Source: Nitrospirae bacterium CG2_30_53_67 (GTDB lineage: Bacteria; CG2-30-53-67). From it: DNA of 38,061 nucleotides. Positions 25,643 through 33,406 of this stretch are shown here, piece after piece. The stretch lies in assembly GCA_001873285.1 (NCBI GenBank), contig MNYV01000177.1, positions 1 to 38,061 on the forward strand. The letters run 5' to 3'. Positions within the stretch are counted from its first letter, which is position 1, and each line of letters starts with the position of its first letter. The notes beneath the pieces are model-generated. The model worked only from the letters and a program-made list of their open reading frames with translations, had not been told where the DNA came from and did not search any database. The position numbers and the translations under genes are program-made.

Positions 25643-26620
25643 ATGATCGAATATTCAGTCATTGTTCCGGCATATAATGCCGTCTCCACCCTGGATGGTT
25701 GTCTCAACGCCTTGCTCAACCAGTCCATCAGCAAGGAGCGCTACGAAGTCATCGTGATTGACGACGGATCCACGGACAGGACGGCGGATCAGGTGAAAAA
25801 CTATCCGGTAAGATACCTATATCAGAAAAACCATGGGCCTGCAACGGCCCGGAATACGGGCGTGAAAGAGGCCATAGGTCACATCGTTCTTTTTACGGAT
25901 TCGGACTGTGTACCGGATGTCCACTGGATCAGAGAGATGGTCCGTCCATTCGATGACAAAGAGGTTGCGGCTGTGAAAGGGGCTTACCGGACCCGGCAAA
26001 AAAGTCTCACGGCCAGATTTTCTCAGATGGAGTTTGAGGAAAGATTTGCGATGCTTAAAAAGGCCGGAACCATTGATATGGTGGACACGTATTCAGCGGG
26101 ATTTCGCAAAGAGATATTCTTGAAAATGGGCGGTTTCGATATCAGCTTTCCCGCAGCCAACAATGAAGACACGGAGTTTTCCTACAGGATGTCTAAGCTG
26201 GGTTATCGGATGGTTTTTAATCCTGACGCCATTGTCTATCATTTGAATCATCCTGATACGATTCGTAGATATGCGAGACTCAAATTTTGGAGAGGTTATT
26301 GGCGCATGGTGGTCTATAAAAGATTTCCGGATAAGATGCTCAAAGACACATATACGCCGCAGACTTTGAAACTGCAGATCCTGTTTCTCTTCCTTGTTTT
26401 TGCATGTTTGCCGTTTACAGTTTTATTCCGTCCGCTGGGTTTATATGCTTTGTTTTTTTCGGCAATCCTTCTAAGTGTGTTTCTTCTTCCCTTTACCCTG
26501 TTCGCCTTTAAGAAGGATCCGTTCATCGGCGCCGCGGCCCCGTTCTTTCTGTTGGTCAGGGCGGCCTCGCTGGGGTTGGGGATGTTGAGGGGCATGGGCG
26601 GGGGCACGCGGAAGATTTGA
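25643..26620 (+). CDS. Glycosyltransferase family 2 with C-terminal membrane helices
   Basis: A 325-residue GT-A enzyme. The domain opens with YSVIVPAYNAVSTLDGCLNALLNQ and VIVIDDGSTDRTADQV, followed by GPATARNTGV and the metal-binding FTDSDCVPD (a DxD-like site). A second conserved block is GFDISFPAANNEDTEFSYRM, whose ED pair suits the catalytic base. Two or three hydrophobic helices (about 240-310) anchor it in the inner membrane. It probably adds a sugar to a lipid-linked glycan. It begins 18 bases after the radical SAM gene and is the last clear gene of the glycan operon. Confidence 0.92.
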   Translation: MIEYSVIVPAYNAVSTLDGCLNALLNQSISKERYEVIVIDDGSTDRTADQVKNYPVRYLYQKNHGPATARNTGVKEAIGHIVLFTDSDCVPDVHWIREMVRPFDDKEVAAVKGAYRTRQKSLTARFSQMEFEERFAMLKKAGTIDMVDTYSAGFRKEIFLKMGGFDISFPAANNEDTEFSYRMSKLGYRMVFNPDAIVYHLNHPDTIRRYARLKFWRGYWRMVVYKRFPDKMLKDTYTPQTLKLQILFLFLVFACLPFTVLFRPLGLYALFFSAILLSVFLLPFTLFAFKKDPFIGAAAPFFLLVRAASLGLGMLRGMGGGTRKI

Positions 26621-26706
26621 GCGTCATTTTGCTGCATGGCCTGCTCAGTGTCCCAACGGGAAAAGTAAGATGGGGTATGTTGTTTTTTCCAGATTCAGCC
26701 GGTTTC

Positions 26707-26735
26707 TTTACAAATTCAGTTCAAGCTGGTATGCT
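26707..26735 (+). promoter_or_regulatory. Candidate promoter of the subtilisin gene
   Basis: TTTACA (26707-26712), a 17-base spacer and TATGCT (26730-26735). The predicted start is near 26742, giving a leader of about 105 bases. The rest of the 226-base gap from 26621 to 26846 holds no convincing gene and no obvious terminator for the glycan operon, so read-through remains possible. Confidence 0.4.
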
Positions 26736-26846
26736 TCAATCTTCGGTAAACCATGCATCTTTGAATAAGATGGCAGATGAGGTCCAATATTATTTTAGGA
26801 AGTAGGAGAAACAGAGAATTATTTAACGAGGAAAAGGAGGTTGATG

Positions 26847-28472
26847 ATGTCAAAGCGGTTGATTAAAAAGGGAATTTCATGTTTATGGGTTCTGAGTTTA
26901 TGGATCTTGATTGCAACGGGCATGGCTGAGGCGCAATCAGAGCAGAGACCGGAATATCTTCCGGATGAGGTTCTCGTCGGTTTCAAGGACCATGCGGCGA
27001 AGCATGCCGTAGACGTCGTGCTGGCGCAGGTTAACGGGCAGGTTGTGAGAAAGTTCCGTCTTGTTCCGATCATGCTTCTGAAGGTTCCGAACCATACGGT
27101 TCTCTCGGTCGTGAGATTTCTGAAAAGCCGGCCGGAGGTGGAATTTGCGGAGCCCAACTATCTCCGTCGCCTCCATGCCGCGCCGAACGATCCGAGGTAT
27201 GGGGAGATGTGGGGTTTGAACAATACGGGCCAGACCGGCGGCACATTCGATGCGGACATTGACGCCCCGGAGGCCTGGGGCCTGACCACGGGGGATCCGA
27301 ATAGGGTCGTTGCCGTGATCGACTCCGGGGCCGACCTCAACCATGAGGACCTGGCCGGGAATATCTGGACGAATCCCGGTGAGATCCCGGGCAACGGAAT
27401 GGATGATGACGGCAACGGTTTTATTGATGATGTCCATGGATGGGACTTCGCCCATGATGACAGTGATCCGTCGGACACCGATGCAGCCTGCGGCGGGCAT
27501 GGGACGCACACGGCCGGGACCATCGGCGCAAGAGGAAACAATGGGATCGGAGTCACCGGCGTGAATTGGGATGTGAAGATCATGCCCCTGAAGGCGTTCA
27601 GGTCGTTTCTGGGTTTATGTTCAGCATCTTCATCGGATATCATCGGCGCCATAGACTATGCAGCCATGATGGGCGTCAGGGTATCGAGTAACAGCTACGG
27701 CGGCGGTCCCTACAGCCAGTCCGAATTCAACGCGATCCAGGCGTCAAAGGGCCTCTTTGTGGCCGCGGCGGGGAACGAGGGGAATAACAATGATGTCACG
27801 CCGAATTATCCCTCGAACTATAATCTGAATAATATCATCGCGGTGGCGGCTACCGATCACAATGATCTTCTTGCCTATTTTTCCAACTATGGGACAAATT
27901 CCGTGGATCTGAGCGCCCCCGGCGTGGACATCCTCAGCACCACCCCGAACAATACCTACAGCCTGTTCAGCGGGACCTCCATGGCCACGCCGCACGTGGC
28001 CGGAGCGGTTGCGCTTCTTATGGGTTCTGATTCCAGTCTTACGAACAACGAAGTGAAATGGAGGATCTTACAGGGGGCGGATAACAAGTCGCTCCCCGTG
28101 CTGACCGGGGGCCGGCTGAATGTCAACCATTCGCTGACGCTGCCGCCGCCGCAGGTTACGGTTACCGTGACCCCGAATGGGTCCACGACCCTTTCTCCGG
28201 GAGGCATCCTCTCCTTCATCCTCACCCTGCATAACAATGAACCCGCGCCTCAAACCGCGGTGATATCCCTGGCGCTGGTCAAACCGGATGGGAGCGAACT
28301 TGTCCTCGTCCAGCGTGCCTTGACCGTGCCGGCCAATGGCACCTTGAACAAAACGATTTCCAAAAAGCTGCCTTTAGGGATGGTCCCCGGCGAATATCAG
28401 ATGGCAGGGAGGGCGGAGATCCCGGCGATGAGTTATGATGAAGATCTCGTCGTATACAATGTCGTGCCATAA
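26847..28472 (+). CDS. Secreted subtilisin-family (S8) serine protease
   Basis: A 541-residue exported peptidase. The signal peptide spans about 1-29 (cleavage after AEA). A short fervidolysin-like inhibitory prodomain (about 35-105, PDEVLVGFKDHA and VEFAEPNY) follows, then the catalytic domain (about 110-425). Catalytic Asp is in VAVIDSGADLNHEDL, His in HGTHTAGT, the oxyanion Asn in AAAGNEGNN, and Ser in SGTSMATPHVAGA; all are intact. An Ig-like beta domain (about 430-541) ends the protein. ATG 26847 is chosen among TTG 26841, ATG 26844 and ATG 26847, because AAGGAGG at 26834-26840 is six bases from it. It has its own candidate promoter, so its link to the glycan operon is uncertain. Confidence 0.93.
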   Translation: MSKRLIKKGISCLWVLSLWILIATGMAEAQSEQRPEYLPDEVLVGFKDHAAKHAVDVVLAQVNGQVVRKFRLVPIMLLKVPNHTVLSVVRFLKSRPEVEFAEPNYLRRLHAAPNDPRYGEMWGLNNTGQTGGTFDADIDAPEAWGLTTGDPNRVVAVIDSGADLNHEDLAGNIWTNPGEIPGNGMDDDGNGFIDDVHGWDFAHDDSDPSDTDAACGGHGTHTAGTIGARGNNGIGVTGVNWDVKIMPLKAFRSFLGLCSASSSDIIGAIDYAAMMGVRVSSNSYGGGPYSQSEFNAIQASKGLFVAAAGNEGNNNDVTPNYPSNYNLNNIIAVAATDHNDLLAYFSNYGTNSVDLSAPGVDILSTTPNNTYSLFSGTSMATPHVAGAVALLMGSDSSLTNNEVKWRILQGADNKSLPVLTGGRLNVNHSLTLPPPQVTVTVTPNGSTTLSPGGILSFILTLHNNEPAPQTAVISLALVKPDGSELVLVQRALTVPANGTLNKTISKKLPLGMVPGEYQMAGRAEIPAMSYDEDLVVYNVVP

Positions 28473-28595
28473 GCGGCCCATGGCTATTGGCCCGGAGGAA
28501 GGTCTTGGCAGGGAAGCTCCCGGTGATATGATAAAATCAATGCGGAGTTCCGTTGCAGAATAGTCCGTGCCGGTTTGCGATGGAGGGGAAAGCCC

Positions 28596-28811
28596 ATGCA
28601 TTTTGAAGAGCATATTACCCAGGCCCTGGAGGATTCGGAAAACTTCTCGAGGAAGGTGGCCATTTCCTTCTTCAAGACGCTCAAGCGTGCCGGGTGTACG
28701 GATCAGCAGATCATCTCCGTGGCCACGGATGTGATCGGATGTCTGGTGGAAAGCCTCGAAAAATTCGAACAGAAAAAGATGAAGGAGGAAAAGGACACGA
28801 AGACCCGGTAG
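28596..28811 (+). CDS. Conserved-looking small helical protein, unknown function
   Basis: A 71-residue, highly charged, helical protein with no signal peptide or membrane helix. It begins MHFEEHITQALEDSENFSRK and ends in a Lys/Glu-rich tail. One Cys in AGCTDQQI precedes a helix-turn-like segment (DQQIISVATDVIGCL). No family is recognised. The ATG has GGAGGGGAAA 8 bases upstream, good evidence for translation; a TTG at 28575 is less likely. A strong intrinsic terminator lies about 100 bases after the stop codon, supporting a real transcript that ends there. Confidence 0.65.
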   Translation: MHFEEHITQALEDSENFSRKVAISFFKTLKRAGCTDQQIISVATDVIGCLVESLEKFEQKKMKEEKDTKTR

Positions 28812-28901
28812 AAGTTCTCACTCTGTTTTTAAAAAGCTTCAAAAGAGCAGGAGAGCGCCGGGTTATTTTATAAACTCCATTTCATATCCGAAATAAAAAG
28901 A

Positions 28902-29066
28902 TTAATACGACTGAAAAAGGGGCTGATGCCCCTTTTTCTTTTTTTTCCTGCATTTTTTCCCGGATGAGGGTCTGCAGAGATGACATCGGTCGTTGCTGCA
29001 CCACTGGCAGAATTCACAGTCCGGGCAGGGGTATTTTTTCAGATCCTTGTCTTGCGCCTTGTTCAT
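28902..29066 (-). CDS. 54-residue Cys-rich small protein, probable metal binder
   Basis: Reading the minus strand from ATG at 29066 gives a protein starting MNKAQDKDLKKYPCPDCEFC. Then follow QWCSNDRCHLCR and a Lys-rich tail ending GHQPLFQSY. Six Cys form C-x2-C-x2-C-x2-C-x4-C-x2-C (residues 14, 17, 20, 23, 28, 31), with a seventh near 39. Such spacing suggests zinc or Fe-S binding. Similar short proteins appear familiar from Desulfobacterota-type genomes, but this is recollection, not a search. AGGAA lies just before ATG, and TATAAT stands six bases upstream of ATG (29073-29078). The 3' end overlaps the terminator of the opposite strand. Confidence 0.7.
   Translation of the reverse strand: MNKAQDKDLKKYPCPDCEFCQWCSNDRCHLCRPSSGKKCRKKKKKGHQPLFQSY
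28914..28946 (+). terminator. Perfect intrinsic terminator
   Basis: The left arm AAAAAGGGGC (28914-28923), loop TGAT and right arm GCCCCTTTTT (28928-28937) form a perfect 10-base stem. A T-rich run to 28946 follows. It should stop transcription from the 71-residue gene on the plus strand. Read on the minus strand, the same hairpin is followed by TTTTTCAG, so it may also act weakly in reverse. It lies inside the last codons of the minus-strand Cys-rich gene. Confidence 0.9.
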
Positions 29067-29072
29067 GTTCCT

Positions 29073-29102
29073 ATTATATCCCTAAAAATACGCATAGCGC
29101 AA
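29073..29102 (-). promoter_or_regulatory. Candidate minus-strand promoter of the Cys-rich gene
   Basis: On the minus strand, TATAAT (29078-29073) is a perfect -10 box. An 18-base spacer separates it from TTGCGC (29102-29097), a weak -35. Its predicted start falls within a base or two of the ATG at 29066, so the message would be leaderless, or the true promoter lies further upstream. Confidence 0.4.
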
Positions 29103-29124
29103 ATCATGAGCGTTGACTTTTCCC

Positions 29125-29153
29125 TTGAAACAAACGGGACTTTGTTATATTTT
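29125..29153 (+). promoter_or_regulatory. Candidate promoter of the TPR lipoprotein/ttcA operon
   Basis: TTGAAA (29125-29130), 17 bases and TATTTT (29148-29153), giving a start near 29160 and a leader of about 27 bases. An alternative -10, TATATT, lies two bases earlier. It is divergent from the Cys-rich gene's promoter. Confidence 0.4.
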
Positions 29154-29186
29154 AATGAAATAAAAACGATCGCTTATGGATAACAG

Positions 29187-30002
29187 ATGCTTCGATTTTT
29201 CAGACCATACCTTTTTGTTCTCCTGTTTCTCCTGGCGGCAGGTTCAGGGTGTTCCAGCATCCATGAGTCGATTCGCTCGGCCCGTTCGTCCTTCCCCCTG
29301 AAGTATTTTTACTATCCTTCCTATGAAACAGTGGGGGCCATGTACAAAACCGATCCCTCGCTCGCGATAGAACTTCTGGAGCGGATGAGCCGGGAACATC
29401 CTCAGAATCTCGCTTACCGATTGACCCTTGCCGACATGTATAAGGACCGGGGGATGGCCAATAATGCGATCCGGCTCTGGTTCGAGATCCTGGACATGAG
29501 CAAGGATAAAGGTGTTTTGGACGCAAGAAACCTCAAGGTCTATTTTATTCCGATCGTCTCCGGTCAGGAAGAGGGAATGCGGCCCTACGCCCGGATGATA
29601 GACAAGCCTCTGGTCTATGATCATATCGGGATGATTTATTTTCAGAACGCCTTTTTCGAGGAGGCATCAGACTATTTCAGCAGGGCCGCCGAATACGCTG
29701 CGGACCCGAAGCAAAAAGCCGGGCTTTATTATCAGGCGGGCCAGGCCGCCGGCTCCAAAAAAGTGGAATTCTTCATCTCGGAAAAGGATGGTAAACCTTA
29801 CCGGAAGGCCGGAGGGCATACGGTCCTGGTGGATCCGGCGTTGTACCGGAAAAAAGAGAAGGCCTTTTATCTGATGGCTCTGGCATTGGACATGACGGAT
29901 AAGGATCTGCGGGAGGAAATCGAGAAAAAACTGGATGAAGCAGATCAGGAGATCTTGAAATATGAGGCAAGGCCGGGGGCCCGCGTTTCACAAGCGAATT
30001 AA
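29187..30002 (+). CDS. TPR-repeat lipoprotein, unknown function
   Basis: A 271-residue exported lipoprotein. The hydrophobic N-terminus (FVLLFLLAA) ends in the lipobox GSGC (Cys about 22). The mature part is helical with tetratricopeptide-like repeats, for example LAIELLERMSREHPQNLAYR and LADMYKDRGMANNAIRLWFE (about 60-115), and FFEEASDYFSRAAEYA (about 155). A long charged tail follows. TPRs usually bind other proteins, so this may be an envelope scaffold. No specific role is seen. The ribosome site is weak. Its last 41 bases overlap the TtcA-like gene in another frame. Confidence 0.8.
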   Translation: MLRFFRPYLFVLLFLLAAGSGCSSIHESIRSARSSFPLKYFYYPSYETVGAMYKTDPSLAIELLERMSREHPQNLAYRLTLADMYKDRGMANNAIRLWFEILDMSKDKGVLDARNLKVYFIPIVSGQEEGMRPYARMIDKPLVYDHIGMIYFQNAFFEEASDYFSRAAEYAADPKQKAGLYYQAGQAAGSKKVEFFISEKDGKPYRKAGGHTVLVDPALYRKKEKAFYLMALALDMTDKDLREEIEKKLDEADQEILKYEARPGARVSQAN

Positions 30003-30759
30003 GCGTCAAATGGGCAAGGCCCTCTTTGATTACAGGATGATTGATCCGGGGGACAGGATCCTGGTGGCTGTCTCCGGGGGCAAGGACAGCCTGAGTCTTC
30101 TTCATCTTTTGAAAGGGCATCTCTCCCGCGCTCCGGTCGACTACACCTTGATCCCGGCGCATGTGGACCTGGGGACGTGCCGGAGCAAGGTGGATCTTCT
30201 CAGCGATTATTTTCAGGGTGAAGGGTTTTTATTCCGGATGGTTGAGACCCGGATCGGATATGAGATCTGCGGGGCACAAAACCTTCCGGAGAGCTGCTGT
30301 TTCCACTGTTCCCGGATCCGGAGAAAGCTCCTCTTTGAGACGGCCCGCGAACTCGGATGCAGGAAGGTGGCCTTTGGTCATCATATGGATGACATGATCG
30401 AGACCTGTCTCATGAACATGTTTTTTGCGGGCAATATCAGCACCATGATGCCCAGGCAAGAGCTGTTCAAGGGGGATCTGGTCTTGATCCGTCCGCTCGC
30501 CTACTGCCGGGAAGAGTGGATCCGGGAGTATGCCCGTCAACATGGGCTTCCGGTCCGGGAAGAGGCCTGTCAGGAGGGAGGACCCGGGTCCCGGCGGCGG
30601 CGGATCAAAAATCTGCTTGCCCAGCTCGAGAAGGAAAACCCGGGCCTCAAGACCAGACTTTTTCATTCATTGAAGAATGTTCGTATGGAATATATGCCCC
30701 GGGCCTTTCATGACGGGAACGAACCGAGTCCGTGTGTAAAGGGGCCTCATGTCCAATAA
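29962..30759 (+). CDS. ttcA: TtcA-like tRNA 2-thiocytidine synthetase (PP-loop)
   Basis: A 265-residue PP-loop ATPase that likely adenylates and thiolates a tRNA base (C32 in TtcA) with help of an Fe-S cluster. The PP-loop is VAVSGGKDSLSLLHLL (Ser at about 38). The family Cys residues appear as the CxxC in SCCFHCSRIRRKLLF and a later Cys in EEACQEGG, matching the three-Cys pattern of TtcA. HHMDDMIET is the usual FGHHxDD motif. Length is slightly below E. coli TtcA (311). The ATG at 29962 keeps the helix FHKRIKRQMGKALFDYRMI seen in the family. It overlaps the lipoprotein gene and, by 11 bases, the next gene. A TtuA-type relative is an alternative. Confidence 0.82.
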   Translation: MRQGRGPAFHKRIKRQMGKALFDYRMIDPGDRILVAVSGGKDSLSLLHLLKGHLSRAPVDYTLIPAHVDLGTCRSKVDLLSDYFQGEGFLFRMVETRIGYEICGAQNLPESCCFHCSRIRRKLLFETARELGCRKVAFGHHMDDMIETCLMNMFFAGNISTMMPRQELFKGDLVLIRPLAYCREEWIREYARQHGLPVREEACQEGGPGSRRRRIKNLLAQLEKENPGLKTRLFHSLKNVRMEYMPRAFHDGNEPSPCVKGPHVQ

Positions 30760-33361
30760 GATTCAGGGAAGCCTCAAGATCATGTCCCTTCCTGATGTCC
30801 TGCAGTGGATCGGTCTGGCTCAGAAGACCGGATCCCTGATTTTTGAGAAGGACAAGGAAAAGAAGGTCCTCTTTTTCAGGAAAGGGGCGGTGATCGGGGC
30901 CAATTCGAACAACCCAAAGGACAAGGTGGGAGAGATCCTGATCCGGATGGAAAAGATCACTCGTGAAGAGCTGGATCAAGGGCTGATCAAGCAAAAGGAG
31001 ACGGGCGACTTGATCGGGGATATCCTGCTGGCCAGGGGGTATCTCACGACCAAGGACTTTATCACCGCTCTGGAGAGTCAGGCCACTCAGATCATTTATG
31101 ATCTTTTCACATGGAAGGAGGGGGAGTTCATCTTTCAGGAAAGACTCCCGGCGGCGAGGACTATCCCCATCTCCATCAAGGTAGACTTTATCCTGATGGA
31201 GGGGATGCGGCGCATCGATGAATGGCAGAGAATCAAGGAGGCCTTTCCTTCCCTGGACATCATCCTGGCCCTTGAAGAACAAATTCCCGAAGAGGAGGAG
31301 GACGGGGATCTGAAGGCCATGCGGAACCTGGTAAACGGGAAGAATACCATTCTCGATATCTGCGATCAGTCCCCTTTGAACGATTTTGAGACCTGCAATG
31401 ATCTCTATAACCTGTTCCATAACGGCAAAATCACTAAAAAGGGTGTCCGAAGTCCGCATGAGATTACAGATGACGATGATGTGAAACGTCTGCTCAGCCG
31501 GGGAAAGGCCTTCTACCAGAAAGGGCGCTTTGCGGATGCCATACCCTTCTTTGAGCGGATCATGAAGATCCAGCCCGAAAACAAGGAAGCGGACCGGTTT
31601 CTGACCCGAGCCATCACCGCGGTCCAGAATGAGCTGCTGAAAACATTGGGGTCTCCCAGCGCCGTATTAGAGATCGCCAAGGGATTCCGCATGGAAGACG
31701 CCAAGGACTTGAGCGTAGAGGAGGGTTTTGTCCTCTCCCGGATTGACGGGAGAACCACGGCCAAGGAAATCACCTATATCAGCGGTCTCTCCCAGACCGA
31801 ATCTTGTATCACGTTGAACCGGCTCTTTGAAAAAGGGATCATCCGTGCCGGCAGGGACAAGGAGGAGATCCGGCGCAGGACCAGGCCGGTCATGGCCAGG
31901 GAGACCCTGGACCCGAAGAAAAAACGGATGACCCTCGATCTTGCCGACATCCTGCTTTCCGAGATCCTCCTGGATCTCATGAAACAGAGACAGACCGGCA
32001 TTCTTCAACTGATGGCTTCTCCCATGGACATTCGTGTCTATTTCCACGAGGGTTCCATGGTGTTCGCCACTTCAAACATGGAATCCGACCGGTCCGGGAG
32101 CATCATGCTCCGGAAGAAGAAGATCACGGAAGATCGGTATCAGGAAGTCAAAGCCCTGGCCGACAAGGAGAACATGTTTCAAGGGAACGCCCTGGTCAAG
32201 CTGGGGATCATTACCCCGAATGATCTGATCTGGCTGACCAAGACCAAGGTTGAGGAGATCCTGATCAGCCTTTTCGGATGGCGCAAGGGAAAACTCCGTT
32301 TCTTTGAAACGGAAATTCAAGGCCTCGACATCATTCAACTCAAATTGATCCCCGGCAGGATCATCATGGAGGGGACCTGGCGTTATTTTGAGGAAGAGGA
32401 GATCATGAAAGTCTTTAAGACATGGGATATCCTTTTCGACGTTGTTGAGACGCCGCCCCTTTCCCGCAGGGAATTGGAACTGACCGATACCGAGGTCACG
32501 ATCCTCGAACTTGCGGGCAGAAAGAAGAAGATTGAAGAGATGGCCGCCGCCACAGGGCTTCAAAGGCTGGAGATCCTCAAGGTTATTTTCGGGTTCTATT
32601 CACTGGGTTTGGTCATGATCAGCAGTCTGGTCGATGAGGATAGAAAGGAAGAGACCGCCCGAGCGCTTACGGAGACGAAGGAAAGATGGGAGGAGGTCCG
32701 GAAACAGAACTATTACAGGATACTGGGTCTGGATCCGGGGGTTGATGTCCGGGAGATTAAAAAGGCGTTTTTCAGGTTTACAAAGGAATATCATCCCGAC
32801 AGGAGTTTTCGATATACGGACAAGGAGATTTTGGATCTGATGCTCAATATTTTTCTTGCCGGCAGGGAGGCCTATGAAGCCCTCTCCGATCCCAAGACCC
32901 GCAAGGAATACGACAACTTCCTGAAGGAGCGTGGTGAAGGGGCCACGGCCGCGGACTTCCAGAAGTTTACCAGGCCGAACATCGAAGTCAGCCACATCAT
33001 GAAGGCCGAAGACTTATTCAATAAAGGGAAGAGTCTCCTGTTCTCCGGAAGGTACGTGGATGCCTCGGAATTTTTTGAGAAGGCCCTTGAACTCGTTCCC
33101 GACGACCCGGATTACAATGCCTATACCGGGCTCGCCCTCGCTCGGATGAACAAGGATTACCGGCAGGCCGCTCGTCTGATCGAAAAGGCCCTGGAGTCCG
33201 ACTCGAAGAATGCCGACTATCATGCCTTCCTTGGAGAGGCGCATTTGAGATATGGAAAGAAGAAGATGGCTGAAGAGGCCTTTGCCGCCGCCCTCGAGAT
33301 CAATCCCCGGCATATCCAGGCCAAACGGGAGTACCTCAGGCTGCGCTCCAAGGCAAAATAA
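30749..33361 (+). CDS. PATAN (DUF4388)/J-domain/TPR fusion protein
   Basis: A large cytoplasmic protein of 870 residues. A DUF4388 domain lies at about 1-165 (GSLKIMSLPDVLQWIGLAQK, TGSLIFEK). A TPR-like segment (about 250-285) and a winged-helix-like region (about 305-375) follow. A second DUF4388-like domain occupies about 390-560 (LADILLSEILLDLMKQRQTG, YFHEGSMVFATS) and a helical linker about 560-645. A J domain (about 653-725) has its HPD intact (KEYHPDRS), and C-terminal TPRs span about 750-870. PATAN domains occur in predicted signalling proteins of Geobacter, Myxococcus and Nitrospira types. The J domain implies DnaK recruitment. The ATG lies inside the end of the TtcA-like gene (11-base overlap). 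No transmembrane segment is visible. Confidence 0.85.
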   Translation: MSNKIQGSLKIMSLPDVLQWIGLAQKTGSLIFEKDKEKKVLFFRKGAVIGANSNNPKDKVGEILIRMEKITREELDQGLIKQKETGDLIGDILLARGYLTTKDFITALESQATQIIYDLFTWKEGEFIFQERLPAARTIPISIKVDFILMEGMRRIDEWQRIKEAFPSLDIILALEEQIPEEEEDGDLKAMRNLVNGKNTILDICDQSPLNDFETCNDLYNLFHNGKITKKGVRSPHEITDDDDVKRLLSRGKAFYQKGRFADAIPFFERIMKIQPENKEADRFLTRAITAVQNELLKTLGSPSAVLEIAKGFRMEDAKDLSVEEGFVLSRIDGRTTAKEITYISGLSQTESCITLNRLFEKGIIRAGRDKEEIRRRTRPVMARETLDPKKKRMTLDLADILLSEILLDLMKQRQTGILQLMASPMDIRVYFHEGSMVFATSNMESDRSGSIMLRKKKITEDRYQEVKALADKENMFQGNALVKLGIITPNDLIWLTKTKVEEILISLFGWRKGKLRFFETEIQGLDIIQLKLIPGRIIMEGTWRYFEEEEIMKVFKTWDILFDVVETPPLSRRELELTDTEVTILELAGRKKKIEEMAAATGLQRLEILKVIFGFYSLGLVMISSLVDEDRKEETARALTETKERWEEVRKQNYYRILGLDPGVDVREIKKAFFRFTKEYHPDRSFRYTDKEILDLMLNIFLAGREAYEALSDPKTRKEYDNFLKERGEGATAADFQKFTRPNIEVSHIMKAEDLFNKGKSLLFSGRYVDASEFFEKALELVPDDPDYNAYTGLALARMNKDYRQAARLIEKALESDSKNADYHAFLGEAHLRYGKKKMAEEAFAAALEINPRHIQAKREYLRLRSKAK

Positions 33362-33406
33362 TCTCAAATTTGAAATTTCAAATCTCAAATCTCAAATTTC
33401 AAATTC
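33362..33406. repeat. Short AAATTT tandem/palindromic repeat between convergent genes
   Basis: Runs of TCTCAAAT and TTGAAATTTCAAA alternate here and contain several palindromes (GAAATTTC, AAATTTGAAATTT). The block fills the 30-base gap between two converging genes and also encodes the last residues of the kinase gene on the minus strand (FKEFEI). It may give a weak two-way stop, but there is no GC-rich stem. Confidence 0.6.

Noticed and set aside
7236-26620. Exosortase/PEP-CTERM system
   Set aside because: The export and kinase genes resemble those of such loci, but no exosortase or PEP-CTERM protein is encoded in the window.
26617-26805. 62-codon plus-strand frame after the GT2 gene
   Set aside because: No ribosome site, no family features, and it covers the likely promoter of the subtilisin gene.
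28980-29183. 67-codon plus-strand frame
   Set aside because: It is antisense to the better supported Cys-rich minus-strand gene and crosses two promoter candidates.
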